From the NCBI RefSeq assembly GCF_033115175.1, contig NC_084830.1:38323409-38387408 (forward strand): 64,000 nt of DNA. The letters run 5' to 3'. Under the pieces are notes generated by a model, which was given only the letters and a program-made list of their open reading frames with translations, was not told the origin of the DNA and ran no database searches. The position numbers and the translations under genes were made by a program. Shown in pieces: positions 13,067 to 24,680 of the stretch (its first letter is position 1; every line of letters starts with the position of its first letter). Source of the stretch: Lepus europaeus (lineage: Eukaryota; Chordata; Mammalia; Lagomorpha; Leporidae).

Positions 13067-13080
13067 AAGACTTCAGTGAA
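13067..13080 (+). repeat. left target-site duplication of the 13 kb L1
   Basis: 'aagacttcagtgaa' here is repeated exactly at 14343-14356, bracketing a 5'-truncated L1. Confidence 0.93.
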
Positions 13081-14342
13081 TGAAAAGTGATCCCTATTAA
13101 ATATAAAAGTGGAAAAAGAGAGGGAGGAGATGTACAATTTGGGACATGCTCAATCGGACTTGCCCCAAATGGTGGAGTTAGAAATGTGCCAGGGGATTTC
13201 AATACAATCCCATCAAGGTGGCATGTACCAATGCCATCTCACTAGTCCAAGTGATCAATTTCAGTTCACATTCGATGGCTCTGATACGTCTAAGAGTCAA
13301 AGGGATCACACAAACAAAACTAGTGTCTGCTAATACTAACTGATAGAATCAAAAAGGGAGAGAAGGATCCAGCATGGGAAGTGGGATACACAGCAGACTC
13401 ATAGAATGGCAGATGTCCTAAACAACACTCTGGCCTCAGAATCAGCCCTTAAGGCATTCAGATCTGGCTGAAGAGCCCATGAGAGTATTGTAGGCATGGA
13501 AAGCCGAGATACCATGGAAAAGAATAAAAGAAGAAGACCTAAATGAAAGATCTCTGTGAGTGAAATCCCAGTGGAAAGAATGGGGCCATCAAAGAAGGAG
13601 GTACCTTTCTCTGAAGGGAGGAGAGAACTTCCACTTTGACTATGACCCTAGCAGAATAAGATCAAAGTCAGCGAACTCTAAAGGCTTCCATAGCCCTGGC
13701 AACTCATGACTAGAGCCTAGGGAGATTACTGACACCATGAACAGGAGTGTCAAATTGTTAAGTTAGCAACAGGAGTCACTGTGTACTTAATCCCACGTGG
13801 GATCTGTCCTTAATGTGTTGGCTAATGTGCAGTGATGCTATAACTAGTACAGAAACAGTATTTTTACACATTGTGTTTCTGTGTGGGTACAAACTGATGA
13901 GATCTTTACTAATTATATACATATATATATATACTGATATATATAAAGATAATTGGAAATGGAAAAAAAACTGGTGTTAAATTGGAAATGGCATAGAAAA
14001 CTAAATAATTTTTTTAAAAAAATATTATGTAGGATATCTGTCTTTAATGTGCTGTACACTGTTATTTAATGCTATAACTAGTACTCCAACAGTATTTTTT
14101 TCACTTTGTGTTGCTATATGGGGGCAAACTGTTGAAATCTTTACCTAATATATACTAAACTGATCTTCTGTATATAAAGAGAATTGAAAATGAATCTTGA
14201 TGTGAATGGAAGGGGAGAGGGAGCGGGAAAGGGAAGGGTTGCAGGTGGGAGGGAAGTTATGGGAGGGGGGAAGCCATTGTAACCCATAAGCTGTACTTTG
14301 GAAATTTATATTCATTAAATAAAAGTTTAATAAATGAAAAAA
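13081..14342 (+). mobile_element. 5'-truncated lagomorph L1 (3'UTR only)
   Basis: Contains only the L1 3'UTR. It starts near 'aaaagtgatccctattaaat', the same point as 43362 in the full-length L1, then follows the usual rabbit L1 3'UTR, a polypurine G-rich block (14207-14275), the shared ending, AATAAA and an A-tail. The flanking 14-bp TSD is perfect, so it is a target-primed insertion. Part of the distal 3'UTR is tandemly duplicated (13806-13925 and 14040-14165). Its central section (about 13133-13640) differs completely from that of the L1 at 37311. Confidence 0.95.
13916..13946 (+). repeat. AT-rich simple repeat inside L1 3'UTR
   Basis: An (AT)n expansion, absent from the equivalent place in the other L1 copies here. 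Confidence 0.8.
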
Positions 14343-14544
14343 AAGACTTCAGTGAAGTAGTCCTTATATTTTAAAATTATTCTACTGAGCCATGAAAATT
14401 AAAAGCACCAAGTTCAGTGTCATGGCTATAAAAACCTAATCTGAGCATTCTAGAAAGTTATGCAGCTAAGAGCATCTCTGACACTTTCTTCTGTTTTCTT
14501 TTGGGTTATCATTTTTACAACACTATTGATTTGCTGTTGATGAT

Positions 14545-14672
14545 AATAACAGATAACATTTATTGGCTACTACAATTTGCCAAACACTTAAACCAAGTAC
14601 TTAACATGTGTTATCTTACTGGGCTTCACAATCTCTTACAATGATTCCCATTTTAAAAATAAGAAAACCGAC
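14545..14672 (-). mobile_element. MIR fragment
   Basis: 'aacatttattggctactaca', 'acttaacatgtgttatctta' and 'cccattttaaaaataagaaa' fit a reversed MIR. Confidence 0.6.
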
Positions 14673-14690
14673 TATTGGAAGTTAATATTG

Positions 14691-14944
14691 GGGCCAGTGC
14701 TGTGGCGTAGCAGGAAAAGCCATTGCCTGCAGTGCTAGCATCGAATATGGGCACTGGTTCAAGTCTTGGCTGCTCCACTTCCAATCCAGCTCTCTGCTAT
14801 GGCCCAGGAAAGCAGTAGAAGATGCCCAAGTCCTTGGGCTTCTGCACCTACAGGAGAAGCTTCTGGCTCCTGTTTCAGATCAGCTCAGATCAACACAGTT
14901 CCAGCTGTTTCAGACATCTGAGAAGTGGACCAGCAGATGGAAGT

Positions 14945-14975
<31 letters not shown>

Positions 14976-15032
14976 CTGCCTCTCTGTAACTATCCCTTTC
15001 AAATAAATAAATATTTTTTTAAAAAAGAAGAT
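14691..15032 (+). mobile_element. CSINE, plus strand
   Basis: Starts 'gggccagtgctgtggcgtag', keeps the B-box-like 'ggttcaagtct', carries a (CT)15 tract at 14942-14972 and ends in AAATAAATAAAT plus A-tail. Confidence 0.95.
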
Positions 15033-15650
15033 GTTAATTTCATGCCCAGAAGTCATAGAGGTGGCAGAATCAGAACAATTATTGCTATCACACAAGTAAA
15101 TGCTATTAACCTCTACATCCTGGGTATCACCATATTTCTTTATGGTATAATTTTATCAATCAATGATACATCATTCATAGAAAAGTCTATAGATAGCCAG
15201 TATGTGCATGTTAAAAATTTTATAGCATTCTATGTATAGTAACTATAATATTTTCCATAAATTTCATAGTATTATTTCAAATATAGCATCATATTTGACA
15301 ATTTGCAAAATTAAAGTAATTTTAGGTTTAAAAATATCCATGTAAGATATGACCCTATTCTCACAGCTTAGCAGAATGAGAATATTTCCCATTTATATGA
15401 TGCTTTCATTAAAGGTATTAATATATATTATAGTCATTCTGTAGAGGTCTCCCTGGAAACCTGAGTGACAGGAGATACTTGCATGTTACTAATAAAGAAA
15501 ATACATGCAAGAAGAGACATGATTTGCAATATAAACTATTGAATTAATTTTGACTATTTCTATATTAGCAACATTGTCAGTTTCTTCTTGAGGTTGTACT
15601 CCTCTTAAATGCATTGTGAAGCAGGGGAGCAGGATGATGTAGCAGGCTTA
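15033..15650. other. unassigned AT-rich DNA
   Basis: Nothing recognised. Confidence 0.4.
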
Positions 15651-16014
15651 TCTTGGTTTGTTAGGGCTACTGTAACAAAATACAACATACTGGGTGACTC
15701 AAGGAACATAATTTATTCTCTAAAACTCTGGAGGCTAGAAGTCCACAATAAGGTGTTAGATTGGGTTTCTTCTGAAATCTGATCCCTTCACTCTCTGTCC
15801 TCACATGATCATCTTTCTGACTGTATGCCTGTGTCCTAAACTCCACTTCTGATAAGGACATCAGCCTTTGGATTAGGGCCCAATCATATGCTCTCTTTTC
15901 TCCTTAATTGTCTCTCAAATGACTCTTGCTCTGTATATGGCCACATTATGAGGTAATAAGGTTAGGAATTTAACATATAAATTTGCAGAGAGAGATAAAA
16001 TTCAATCCATAACA
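15651..16014 (-). mobile_element. MLT1-type MaLR LTR
   Basis: In complement it opens TGTTATGGATTGAAT, contains the MLT1 phrases for 'gattgggccctaatcc', 'gatgtccttatcag' and 'cttctagcctccagag', and ends with the usual 'tttgttacagtagccct' region. It is nearly a full solo LTR. Confidence 0.8.
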
Positions 16015-16901
16015 GAGGTATGTCCTCATGACTACTCAGTGAGTGTCACACCATTGTGTGGTTGCCTACTAATTCAACCTATTTCTTGGTGTGATTTCCT
16101 AAACACAGCTGTCAGGAAGTTATTACAGAAAATAAAGATGTGAAAATGCTCACAGAGAAATAATAATCCCTACCTCTCAAAAGAAAATAAGCAAAACCAT
16201 GGTTAGCAATGTACAAAATGCAAATTTTTTTCTCCTAAATTTCCACTATGCACTCTAAAATCCATCTCACACTATATAGTAAATAATTTGACAAGTTGTA
16301 CAAGATCAATTTTGATCAATGAATCGTATTTTCCATTATAAAATCAGAAATCTATCTCATGGAAACCAGGGACTCCACTAACATTATCTTCTGAAAGGTT
16401 CCTAGGATGAGTCATCACATTATCTGTTGTTTTGGGATCAGTTCCAGCAAACAATCCTTCAAATAAGCAAGTGATAAGTAGCTGTGACCCATGTGGTTCC
16501 TGCACTACATAGGGGTTACACAATTGTTTATTTTTACAATTAACACTTAGTAGAGTGTCCCTTCCTGAAATTCATGCTTAGGGCTCATGGGCTTAATTAC
16601 CTGCTGATTCATCTTTGCTTCTCTCTTTTACTAAAGTTTAGCAAAAAAACTCACAGTAGCTTTTTAAGTTTAAAGTTGGGGCTTTGATAATATTGGATAG
16701 TGATGAAGAAAAGGGTAAGGAAAATATTTCTAAATTTCATTAAGTAAAGGATCAGGTTAATCATTTCAAAAAATCATGCACCATTTTGAAGAATTTATGG
16801 AAGTTAGTTTCATTTGTCCACAATAACACAAGATTATACAACACATTTCCATGGGTTTAAAGATCTCTTGAAAACAAAGGGGTCTTGTTGATTTCATATT
16901 G
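16015..16901. other. unassigned non-coding DNA
   Basis: No gene or repeat recognised. Confidence 0.4.
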
Positions 16902-16911
16902 AAAAGATCTT

Positions 16912-17263
16912 GGGCCAGCGCGGTGGCTCAACAGGCTAATCCTCCGCCTAGCGACGCCGGCACACCGGGTTCTAGTCCCTGTAGGGGCTCTGGAATCTGT
17001 CCCGGTTGCCTCTCTTCCAGGCCAGCTCTCTGCTATGGCACGGGAGTGCAGTGGAGGATGGCCCAAGTGCTTGGGCCCTGCACCTCATGGGAGACCAGGA
17101 GAAGCACCTGGCTCCTGCCTTCGGATTAGTGCGGTGCACCGGCTGCAGAGCGCCAGCCGCGGCAGCCATTGGAGGGTGAACCAATGGCAAAGGAAGACCT
17201 TTCTCTCTGTCTCTCTCTCTCACTGTCCACTCTGCCTGTCAAAAATAAAAAAAAAGAAAAGAA
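16912..17263 (+). mobile_element. CSINE (GC-rich head, CTGTCAAAAA tail type)
   Basis: Head 'gggccagcgcggtggctca' and end 'ccactctgcctgtcaaaaa'. Flanked by a 10-bp TSD 'aaaagatctt' (16902-16911 and 17264-17273). CpG sites are well kept, so it is fairly young. Confidence 0.96.
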
Positions 17264-17282
17264 AAAAGATCTTCCCCTGGGC

Positions 17283-17298
17283 GGGGGGGGGGGGGGGG
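17283..17298 (+). repeat. poly-G tract (16 G)
   Basis: An uninterrupted run of 16 G just beyond the SINE's right TSD. Confidence 0.95.
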
Positions 17299-17625
17299 AC
17301 AGATTGTGTGTTGGAGACACCAGTCTCATCTCAGGGATATGGAGAGTTAAAATTCAATTTTCAATTAGACAAATCCTACTCAATAATGACCCAACCAATG
17401 GTAAAGAGAATTGATCTCAAAGCACACAACCCATTTGACTTAGTCTCCACTATTACATAAGATGGCTGGCTTTATTATTATATTATTATTTTTAGATATC
17501 TGGCTTTTAATATGATGTGACAAAGAATACAAAAGATTTTTAAAATAAACTCCTATATGACAAAGCAATCATCTGAATTAGACATTGACATGGCTGAGAT
17601 GTTACAACCATCTAAAAGTTAATTT

Positions 17626-17638
17626 AAAATGCCTATGA
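17626..17638 (+). repeat. left TSD of the U6 fragment
   Basis: 'aaaatgcctatga' here pairs with 'aaaatgcttatga' at 17665-17677 (12 of 13 identical). Both match the host L1M, where only one copy is expected. Confidence 0.75.
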
Positions 17639-17664
17639 GTGCTCACTTCGGCAGCACACATGCT
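17639..17664 (+). pseudogene. RNU6 (fragment): 3'-truncated U6 snRNA retro-fragment
   Basis: These 26 bases match nucleotides 1-26 of U6 spliceosomal RNA with three substitutions, including the exact 5' start and the 'cttcggcagcac' stem-loop. The match may run five bases further because the following 'aaaat' is common to U6 and to the duplicated target. U6 normally pairs with U4 and U2 and the 5' splice site, but this piece lacks everything beyond the 5' stem-loop and is non-functional. The flanking 13-bp duplication shows that it arrived by retroposition. No A-tail is present, as seen in the known 3'-truncated class of snRNA pseudogenes. Confidence 0.8.
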
Positions 17665-17931
17665 AAAATGCTTATGATTAATTTGCTAAATAAACCAATG
17701 GAAAGGGTGAACAAAATGCAAGATCAGATGGGTAATTTCAGCAGATCAATAGAAAGTATAAGATTCAACTTGAATTTCTAGGAATATCTGATACAGTAAC
17801 AAAGTTAAAGAATGCCTTCATTAAACCGATAGACTCCACACAGCATGTAAAGAAGAAAAAAATTTAATCACATCTATAGAAATCAATAAAACTGAGACAA
17901 AAAGAAAAAACAGTTAGGAGAAAAAGTAATA

Positions 17932-18087
17932 TAAAGAGAATTGAAAATGAATCTTGATGTGAATGGAATGGGAGAGGGAGCGGGAGAGGGGAGGGTTGTG
18001 GGTGGGAGGGAAGTTACGGGAGGGGGAAGCCATTGTAATCCATAAGCTGTACGCTGGAAATTTATATTCATTAAATAAAAGTTAAAA
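17932..18087 (+). mobile_element. very short 5'-truncated lagomorph L1
   Basis: Only the last ~156 bp of the L1 3'UTR: polypurine G-rich block, 'cattgtaatccataagctg', AATAAA and A-tail. TSD 'aaaaagtaata' at 17921-17931 and 18088-18098, partly merged with the A-tail. Confidence 0.9.
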
Positions 18088-18154
18088 AAAAAGTAATAAC
18101 CAGGATTGAGAATCCAAGAGCTGCTTTCTATTTCTTCATGTCTTCTTTTTTAAA

Positions 18155-18905
18155 GTTAAAAATGTCTTAATTTACTACTTAATTTGTATTAATAAATTTT
18201 ATTGTATATATTTAAGTTATGTAACATGAGGTTACAGAATATATTTAGATTAAGTAGTTACTATATAATATACTACATATATAGTTACTATAATGAAGTA
18301 TACTTATTACCTCACACAGTTACTCATTTTTGTGTGACAAGAGTAGCTAAAATCTACTCATTTAACAGAATATATATTACCAATAAAAGGCACTTGAGGT
18401 ATGCTCCTCATGTTGTATGTTGGATCTAAAGACTTGTTCATCCTACGTTTATGCCACTTTGTAGCTTTCTTTTTAACTCATGTGCTATTTTGCAATGTGT
18501 TTTCATTTCCAAATATAAAATTTTTTCAAAGAGCATTCTATTTCGATTTTCAGTGTAATTCTGGTAGGTCTATGAATATATTTTTATAATCTCAATTCTT
18601 TTCAGTTTTTTAAGGCTATTTGGTTGCCCAGAATATGCTCCTGTATTTTCCACCTGTTATTAAGAAGAATGTGCATTCTGATACTATTGGTTGGAGTATT
18701 CCAGAAAGGGGTATAATGAAAAATAATTAGATGGTGTTGTTCATGACCTCTTCATACTTTATTATTTTCTTACTTGATTTTAGACATTAAGGAGAAGGGA
18801 GTTAATATCTCATGGATTTTTTTTTATTTCACCTTTCTGGCATATGTTTTCCTCTTATGTATTTTAGACATCTATTGTTATGAGCATACACAATAAACAT
18901 TCATA
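18155..18905 (-). mobile_element. old L1M fragments (3'UTR and ORF2), minus strand
   Basis: 18180-18480 follows a reversed L1MA-type 3'UTR ('ttattacctcacacagttac', 'gctaaaatctactcattt'). 18600-18720 resembles reversed ORF2 endonuclease-domain sequence ('aagaagaatgtgcattctg', 'ggttggagtattcc'). It is heavily decayed and probably composite. Confidence 0.5.
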
Positions 18906-18934
18906 TGCCTTGTTGAAGAGCAATGCCTTGGAAA

Positions 18935-19289
18935 AATAACACAGTACAATCTTGAGATTGACAAAAAAATTGATATAACACCAACTGCACAACCTGTAGA
19001 ATTTTTAAAAACTAGTAAATAGAACTTTATCACATTTTAAAGCTGTTGCCCTTTGAAAGAAACTCTTAAGAATTTTTAAAGCCACTTAGTGGGATAAAAC
19101 ATTTATAAAAAATACACGATAAAGGACTATATCTAGAGTATACAAACAAACCTCAAAATATAACCATAAGAAAATAAATCATTTTTTTAAAAATAGGCAA
19201 AATATATGAACATATACTTCACCAAAGAGACACAGTGGGAAAATAGCATAAGAAAAGATACTCAATGTTATTTTTCATTACTGCAAAAT
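18935..19289 (+). mobile_element. old L1 ORF2 3' fragment, plus strand
   Basis: 'cgataaaggactatatctag', 'acttcaccaaagagacac' and 'gaaaagatactcaatg' match the late ORF2 region of L1. Interrupted on the right by a SINE pair. Confidence 0.6.
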
Positions 19290-19460
19290 TGGGGCCAGTA
19301 CTGTGGCATATCTGGTAAAGCTGCTTCCTGCAGTGTCAGCACTGCATCCATATGGGCACCAGCTCAAGTACTGGCTGTTCCACTTCTGATCCAGCTCCCT
19401 GCTAATGAGCCTGGGAAAAGAGCAATAGATGACCCAAATGTTTGGGCCCCTGCACCTGGA
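19290..19460 (+). mobile_element. CSINE, plus strand, 3' part missing
   Basis: Head 'ggggccagtactgtggcata' to 'gggcccctgcacctgg', where it meets a minus-strand CSINE directly. Confidence 0.92.
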
Positions 19461-19718
19461 TTTTAATTTTTTTATTTGAAAGAATTACAGAGACTGAAAC
19501 ACAGAGGCTGGGCCAGGTCAAAGCAAGGAGCCTGGAGCTTTTCACAGATCTTCCATGTGGGTAGCAGGGCTCAAGCACTTGGGCTATTTTCTACTGCTTT
19601 TCTCAGGTCATTAGCAGGGAGCTACATAGGAAGTGGAACAGCTGGGAAATGAACCATTTCCTATACAGAATGCCAACATTACAGGAGTCTTTACTCCTTA
19701 CACCACAATGCCAGCTCC
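19461..19718 (-). mobile_element. CSINE, minus strand
   Basis: Tail 'tttttttatttgaaagaatt' to head '...caatgccagctcc'. Together with the preceding copy it forms an inverted pair with no spacer. Confidence 0.9.
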
Positions 19719-21759
19719 TTGACATTTTTTTTGTTTTTGTTTCAGTTTTTTGTTTCATTTTTGTTGCTGTTTTTACTTAGAAACCGTTTATTTCAGTTAT
19801 ACAAAATTCACGAATTTCGTATGTACAAATTTAGGAACATGGTGATTCTTTTCACTCCGCCTGCCCACACTCCCACCCTTCTTCTTCATCCCTCTCCTAT
19901 TCCCATTCTTATTTTGTACAAAGTTCTATTTTCAGTTAACTTTATACACATAAGATTAACCCTACACTAAGTAAAGAGTTCAACAAATAACCTTTTAAAA
20001 AACTGCTGAGACAAAAGCTGTTCGTAGTCATTACATCACAAAGAGTTAGTTTCACTTGTATAGATTACATTTTAGGTACCCTATTAGTGATCACAGATCA
20101 GGGAGAACAGATGGTATTTGTCTTTTTGGCTCTGGCTTATTTCACTAAGGATAACATTTCCAGTGGCATCCTTTTTGTTGCAAATGACAGGATTTCAATT
20201 TTATTATAGCTGTGTAGTATTCCATAGTATACATATACCATAATTTCTTTATCCAGTATAGTTTCTTTTCCTGTTGTATCTTTTTCTGGTTTACCACTGT
20301 GTATTCTATAATGTATATATACCATAGTTTCTTTTTCCAGTATTCAGTTGATGGATGTCTGGGTAGATTCAATATCTTAGCTACTGTGAATTTAGCTTCA
20401 ATAAACATGGGGGTATGGGTAACTCCTTCACATGCTGAATTCTTTTTATTTAAGTAAATTCTCAGGAATGGGATAGCTGGGTCATATGGGTCTATATTCA
20501 GATTTCTGAGGTATCTCCATGCTATCTTCCACAGAGCAGTTTATATTCCCACCAACAGTGGATTAAGGTACTTTTTCCTCACAACAATGCCAACATTTGT
20601 TGTTTGTTGATTTCTGTATGAAATCATTCTAACTGGTATGAGGTGAAACTTCATTGTAATTTTGATTTGCATTTCCCAATAGCTAGTGAGACCGAGCATT
20701 TTTTGAAGCATCTGTTGGTCGTTTGAATTTCATCTTTTGAAAAATGTGTATTCAAGTCCTTTGCCCATTTGTTAACTGGATTGTCTATTTTTGTTGTTGA
20801 GTTTCTTGAGCTCTTTATAGATTCTAGATATTATTCCTTTATCAGTTGCATAGTTTGCAAATATTATCTCCCATTCTGTTGGTTACCTCTTCACTTTGAT
20901 GAGTGTTACTTTTGCAGTGCAGAAGCTTCTCAGCTTGATATAATCTCATCTGTCAATTTTGGATTCGATTTGCCTATGCTTATGGGATATTTTTCAAGAA
21001 GTCTTTGCCTATGCCAATGTCTTGCAAAGTTTCCCCAATGTTCTCTCATAATTTGATACTATTGTGTCAAAGATTTAAATCTTTGATCCATTTGGAGTTA
21101 ATTTTTGCTTAAGGTGTAAGTTTAGGGTCTTGTTTCATACTTCTGCATGTGGAGATTCAGTTTCCCAAGAACCATTTGTTAAAGAGACTGTCCTTGATTC
21201 AGGAATTTATTTTAGCTCCTTTGTTAAAGATAAGTTGGTTGTAGATACGTGGATTGAATTCTGGCATTTCTATTCTGTTCCATTGATCAAAACATCTGTT
21301 TTTGTTTCAGTACCAGGCTGTTTTGATGATAACTGCCCTGTGGTATGTCTTGAAATGTTATATTATGATGCCTCCAGCTTTGTTTTTGTTGTATAATGTT
21401 GTTTTAGCTATTCAGGATCTCTTGTACTTCCATATAAATTTTAGCATCATTTTTTTTGTATATCTGAGAAGAATGTCATTGGTATTTTGATTGGAATCAC
21501 ATTGAATCTGTAATTTTTTTGATAGTACAGACATTTTGATGATATTGATTCTTCCAAACCATGAACATAGAATATTTTTCCATTTTCATGCCTTATTCTA
21601 TTTATTTCTTTAATATTTTGTAACTTTCATTGTAGAGATCTTTCACATCCTTGGTTAAATTTATTACAAGTTATTTAACTTTTTTGTAGTTATTGTGAAT
21701 GGAATTGATCTTACAAGTTCTTTCTCGGCCATGGTATTGTCTGTATATAAAGGCTATTG

Positions 21760-22110
21760 GGGGCTGGCACTATGGTGTAGCGAGTAAAACCTCTGCCTAC
21801 AGTGTCAGCATCCTTTATGGGCACCGGTTCAAGCCCTGGCTGCTCCACTTTCAATCCAGCTCTCTGCTATAGCCTGGAAAAACAATGAAAGATGGCCCAA
21901 GTTCTTGGGCCCCTGCACCTACGTGAGAGGCCTGGAGGAAGCTCCTGGCTCCTGGCTTCAGATTGGAACAGCTCTGGCCATTGTGGCCATCTGGGGAGTG
22001 AGCCAGTGGATGGAAGACCAATCTCTCTCTCTCTCTCTCTCTCCCTGCCTTTGCCTTTATGTGACTCTCCCTTCAAGTAAATAAATAAATCTTTTTGAAA
22101 AAAGATAAGC
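21760..22110 (+). mobile_element. CSINE inserted in L1
   Basis: Full CSINE with (CT)n and AAATAAATAAAT tail. TSD 'aaaggctattg' at 21749-21759 and 22111-22121, which restores continuity of the interrupted L1. Confidence 0.97.
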
Positions 22111-22344
22111 AAAGGCTATTGATTTTTGTGTCTTAATTTTATATCCTGCCACTTTACCAAACTCTTTTATGAGTTCTGATAGTCTCACAGCAGAGTCTTT
22201 TGGATCCCCTATATAGAGTCATGTCACTTGTGAATAGGGATAGTTAGATTTTCTCCTTCCCAATTCATGTCCTTTTGCTTTATTTTTCTTGCCTAATGGC
22301 TCTGGCTAAAACTTTCAGGAATATATTGAATAGTGATGGAACAT

Positions 22345-22427
22345 CTGGCAAACGAACCAATGCTCAGATGGAATGCTGACATTGCAGGTGGCTTTACCTT
22401 CCACACCACAATGCCAGCCCCTAGACT
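22345..22427 (-). mobile_element. CSINE head fragment inserted in L1
   Basis: Only the tRNA-like head region is present ('cttccacaccacaatgccag'). Confidence 0.7.
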
Positions 22428-23429
22428 CATAGTTTTTATTTGTTTTGTTTGGAGAATAGGCACCCTTGTCTGGTTCTAGATCTTAGTGGGAAAGCTTCCA
22501 ACTTTCTCTAATTCAATAAGATGCTATCTGTTGGTTTGTCATAGACTGACTTGATTATGTTGAAGAAAGTTCCTTCTATACCCAATTTGCTTAAAGTTTT
22601 CATCATGAAGGATGTTGTATTTTATCAAATGCTTTCTCTGTATCTGTTGAGATAACCACATGGGTTTTGTTTTTCAGTTTGTTAATGTTATGTATAACAT
22701 TTATTGATTTGTGAATGTCGAACCATCCCTGCATACCAGGGATAAATTCCACTTATTCTGGGTGAATTATCTTTCTGATGTGTTGCTGTTAGATTCAATT
22801 GGCTAATTTCTTTTAGGATTTTTCATCTATGTTCATCAGGGAAGTTGGTCTATAGTTCTCTTTCTCTGTTGTATCTTTTTATGCTTTAGGAATTAAGGGG
22901 ATGCAGGCTTCATAGATGACTTTGGGAGGATTACCTTCCTTTCAATGGTTTTGAATAGCTTGAGAAAAATTGTAATGAGTTCTTCTTTAAATGCCTGGTA
23001 GAATAATGCAGCAGTGAAGCCATCTAGTACCAGGCTTTTCTTTGTTGGAGGGTCGTTACTACTGATTCAATCTCCATCTTGGTTATTGGTCTATTTAGGT
23101 TTTCTATGTATTCATGGTTCAATGTTGGTAGATTCTATGTGTCCAAGAATTTATCCATTTCTTCTAGGTTTCCCAATTTGTTGGCATACAGCTCTTTATA
23201 GTAATTCCTTATGATCCTTTTTATTTCTTAGTACCTGTTGTTAGATTTACTTTTTCATCTCTGATTTTATTGATTTGGGTCTTCTCCTTTTTTAAATTTT
23301 TTTATATTTTTTGGTTAGTTGGGCCCAGTTTGTGTCATATTTGTTTATTTTTTCAAAAAACCAGCTCTTCATTTCACTGATCTTTTTTGGTTTCAATTTT
23401 GTTTATTTCTTCTCTATTTTTTTATTTTT

Positions 23430-23740
23430 TTATTTCATTTTACAAATAGAGTTAGACAGTGAGAGAGAGAGACAGAGTGGAAGGTCTTCCTTCTGTTGGT
23501 TCACCCCCTCAAATGGCCACTACTGCCAGCGCTACGCCAATCCGAAGCCAGAAGCAAGGTGCTTATTCCTGGTCTCCCATACAGGTGCAGGGGCCCAGGG
23601 ACCCAGGTCATCCTCCACTGCCTTCCTGGGCCACAACAGTGAGCTAGACTGGAAGAAGAGCAACCGGGACTAAAACCTGGCACCCATATGGGATGCCAGT
23701 GCTACAGGCCGGCATCCAAGTGAGCCATGGCGCCAGCCCC
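23430..23740 (-). mobile_element. CSINE inserted in L1
   Basis: Runs from a GA-rich tail region to the head '...ccatggcgccagcccc'. L1 words 'tcttct' flank both sides, suggesting a short imperfect TSD. Confidence 0.93.
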
Positions 23741-24680
23741 TCTTCTATAATTTTAATTATTTTTTTCTTCTAATATTTTTAGGTTTGTTTTGTTGTTGTT
23801 TTTTAGGTCCTTGAGATGCACTGATAGCTCAATTATTTAGTACCTTTCCAATTTGTTGATGTACGTACCAATTGCTATTAACTTCCCTCTTAACACTGCT
23901 TTTGCTATAACCCATAAGTTTTGATATGTTGTATCATTGTCTTCATTTATTTCCAGAATTTTTTTTATTTCTCTTGATTTCTTCTATCATCCACTGTTTG
24001 TTCAAGAGCATGCTGTTCATTTTCCATGTGCTTGTATATGTTCTAGAGAGTATAGAGTTGTTGATTCCCAGTTTCATTTCATTGTTGTCAGAGAAGATGC
24101 ATGGCATGATTTTGATTTTTTTTAATTTGAGACTTGCTTTATGGCCTATAATATGGTCTATCCTAGAGAAAATTCTATGCACAGGTGAGAAGAATGTGTA
24201 TTCTACAACAATGGAATGTAAAGTTCTGTAGGTATCAGTTAGGTCCATTTGGTTCATAGTGTCCATTAACTCTGTTGTTTCTTTGCTGATTTTCTGTCTG
24301 GTTTATCTGCCCATTGCTAAAAGTATGGCGATGAAGTCCCCTATTGCTATTGTATTGGAGTCTATGTCTGCCTTTAGATCCATTAGCATTTCTTTTTAAT
24401 ATCCAGGCACCCTGTAGTTGGGTGCATGCACATTTACTATAATTGCATCTTCCTGTTGAATTGATCCCTTAATCATACATAGTGCCCTTCTTTGTCTTTC
24501 TTAACAGTTTTTATGGTGTTAAAGTCTATTTTATCTGATATTAGGATGGCTACAGCTGCCCCTTTTTGGTTTCTGTTAGCATGGAATATCTTTTTCTATC
24601 CTTTAACTTTCAGTCTGTGTATATTTGTTGGTGAGGTGTGCTTCTTGAAGGCAGATTATAGATGGGTCTTTTTAATTTTT

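Larger units (their letters stand above)
17560..17920 (+). mobile_element. old L1M fragment (5'UTR/ORF1 region)
   Basis: 'atgcaagatcagatgggtaa', 'cagcagatcaatagaaag', 'gaatgccttcattaaa' and 'aaaactgagacaaaaag' follow the order of the ancient L1M ORF1 leader region. It is interrupted at 17639-17664 by a U6 snRNA fragment. Confidence 0.6.
19719..24680 (-). mobile_element. older L1, minus strand, ORF2 and 3'UTR, split by three SINEs
   Basis: In complement this covers ORF2 from about codon 40 (the 'LQE-HL' endonuclease region near 24640) through the reverse transcriptase to the 3'UTR, which ends near 19720. L1 pieces are 19719-21759, 22111-22344, 22428-23429 and 23741-24680, with CSINEs between. 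ORF2 carries many stops and frameshifts and cannot work. ORF1 and the 5'UTR are absent. It is clearly older than the element at 37311, because three SINEs have landed in it. Confidence 0.9.

Noticed and set aside
17035..17460. 141-codon open frame beginning in a SINE
   Set aside because: SINE-derived start, poly-Gly from the G16 run and no recognisable domain.
19719..24680. Several 60-120 codon frames as possible genes
   Set aside because: They are fragments, or antisense frames, of a decayed L1 ORF2 and of the SINEs inside it.
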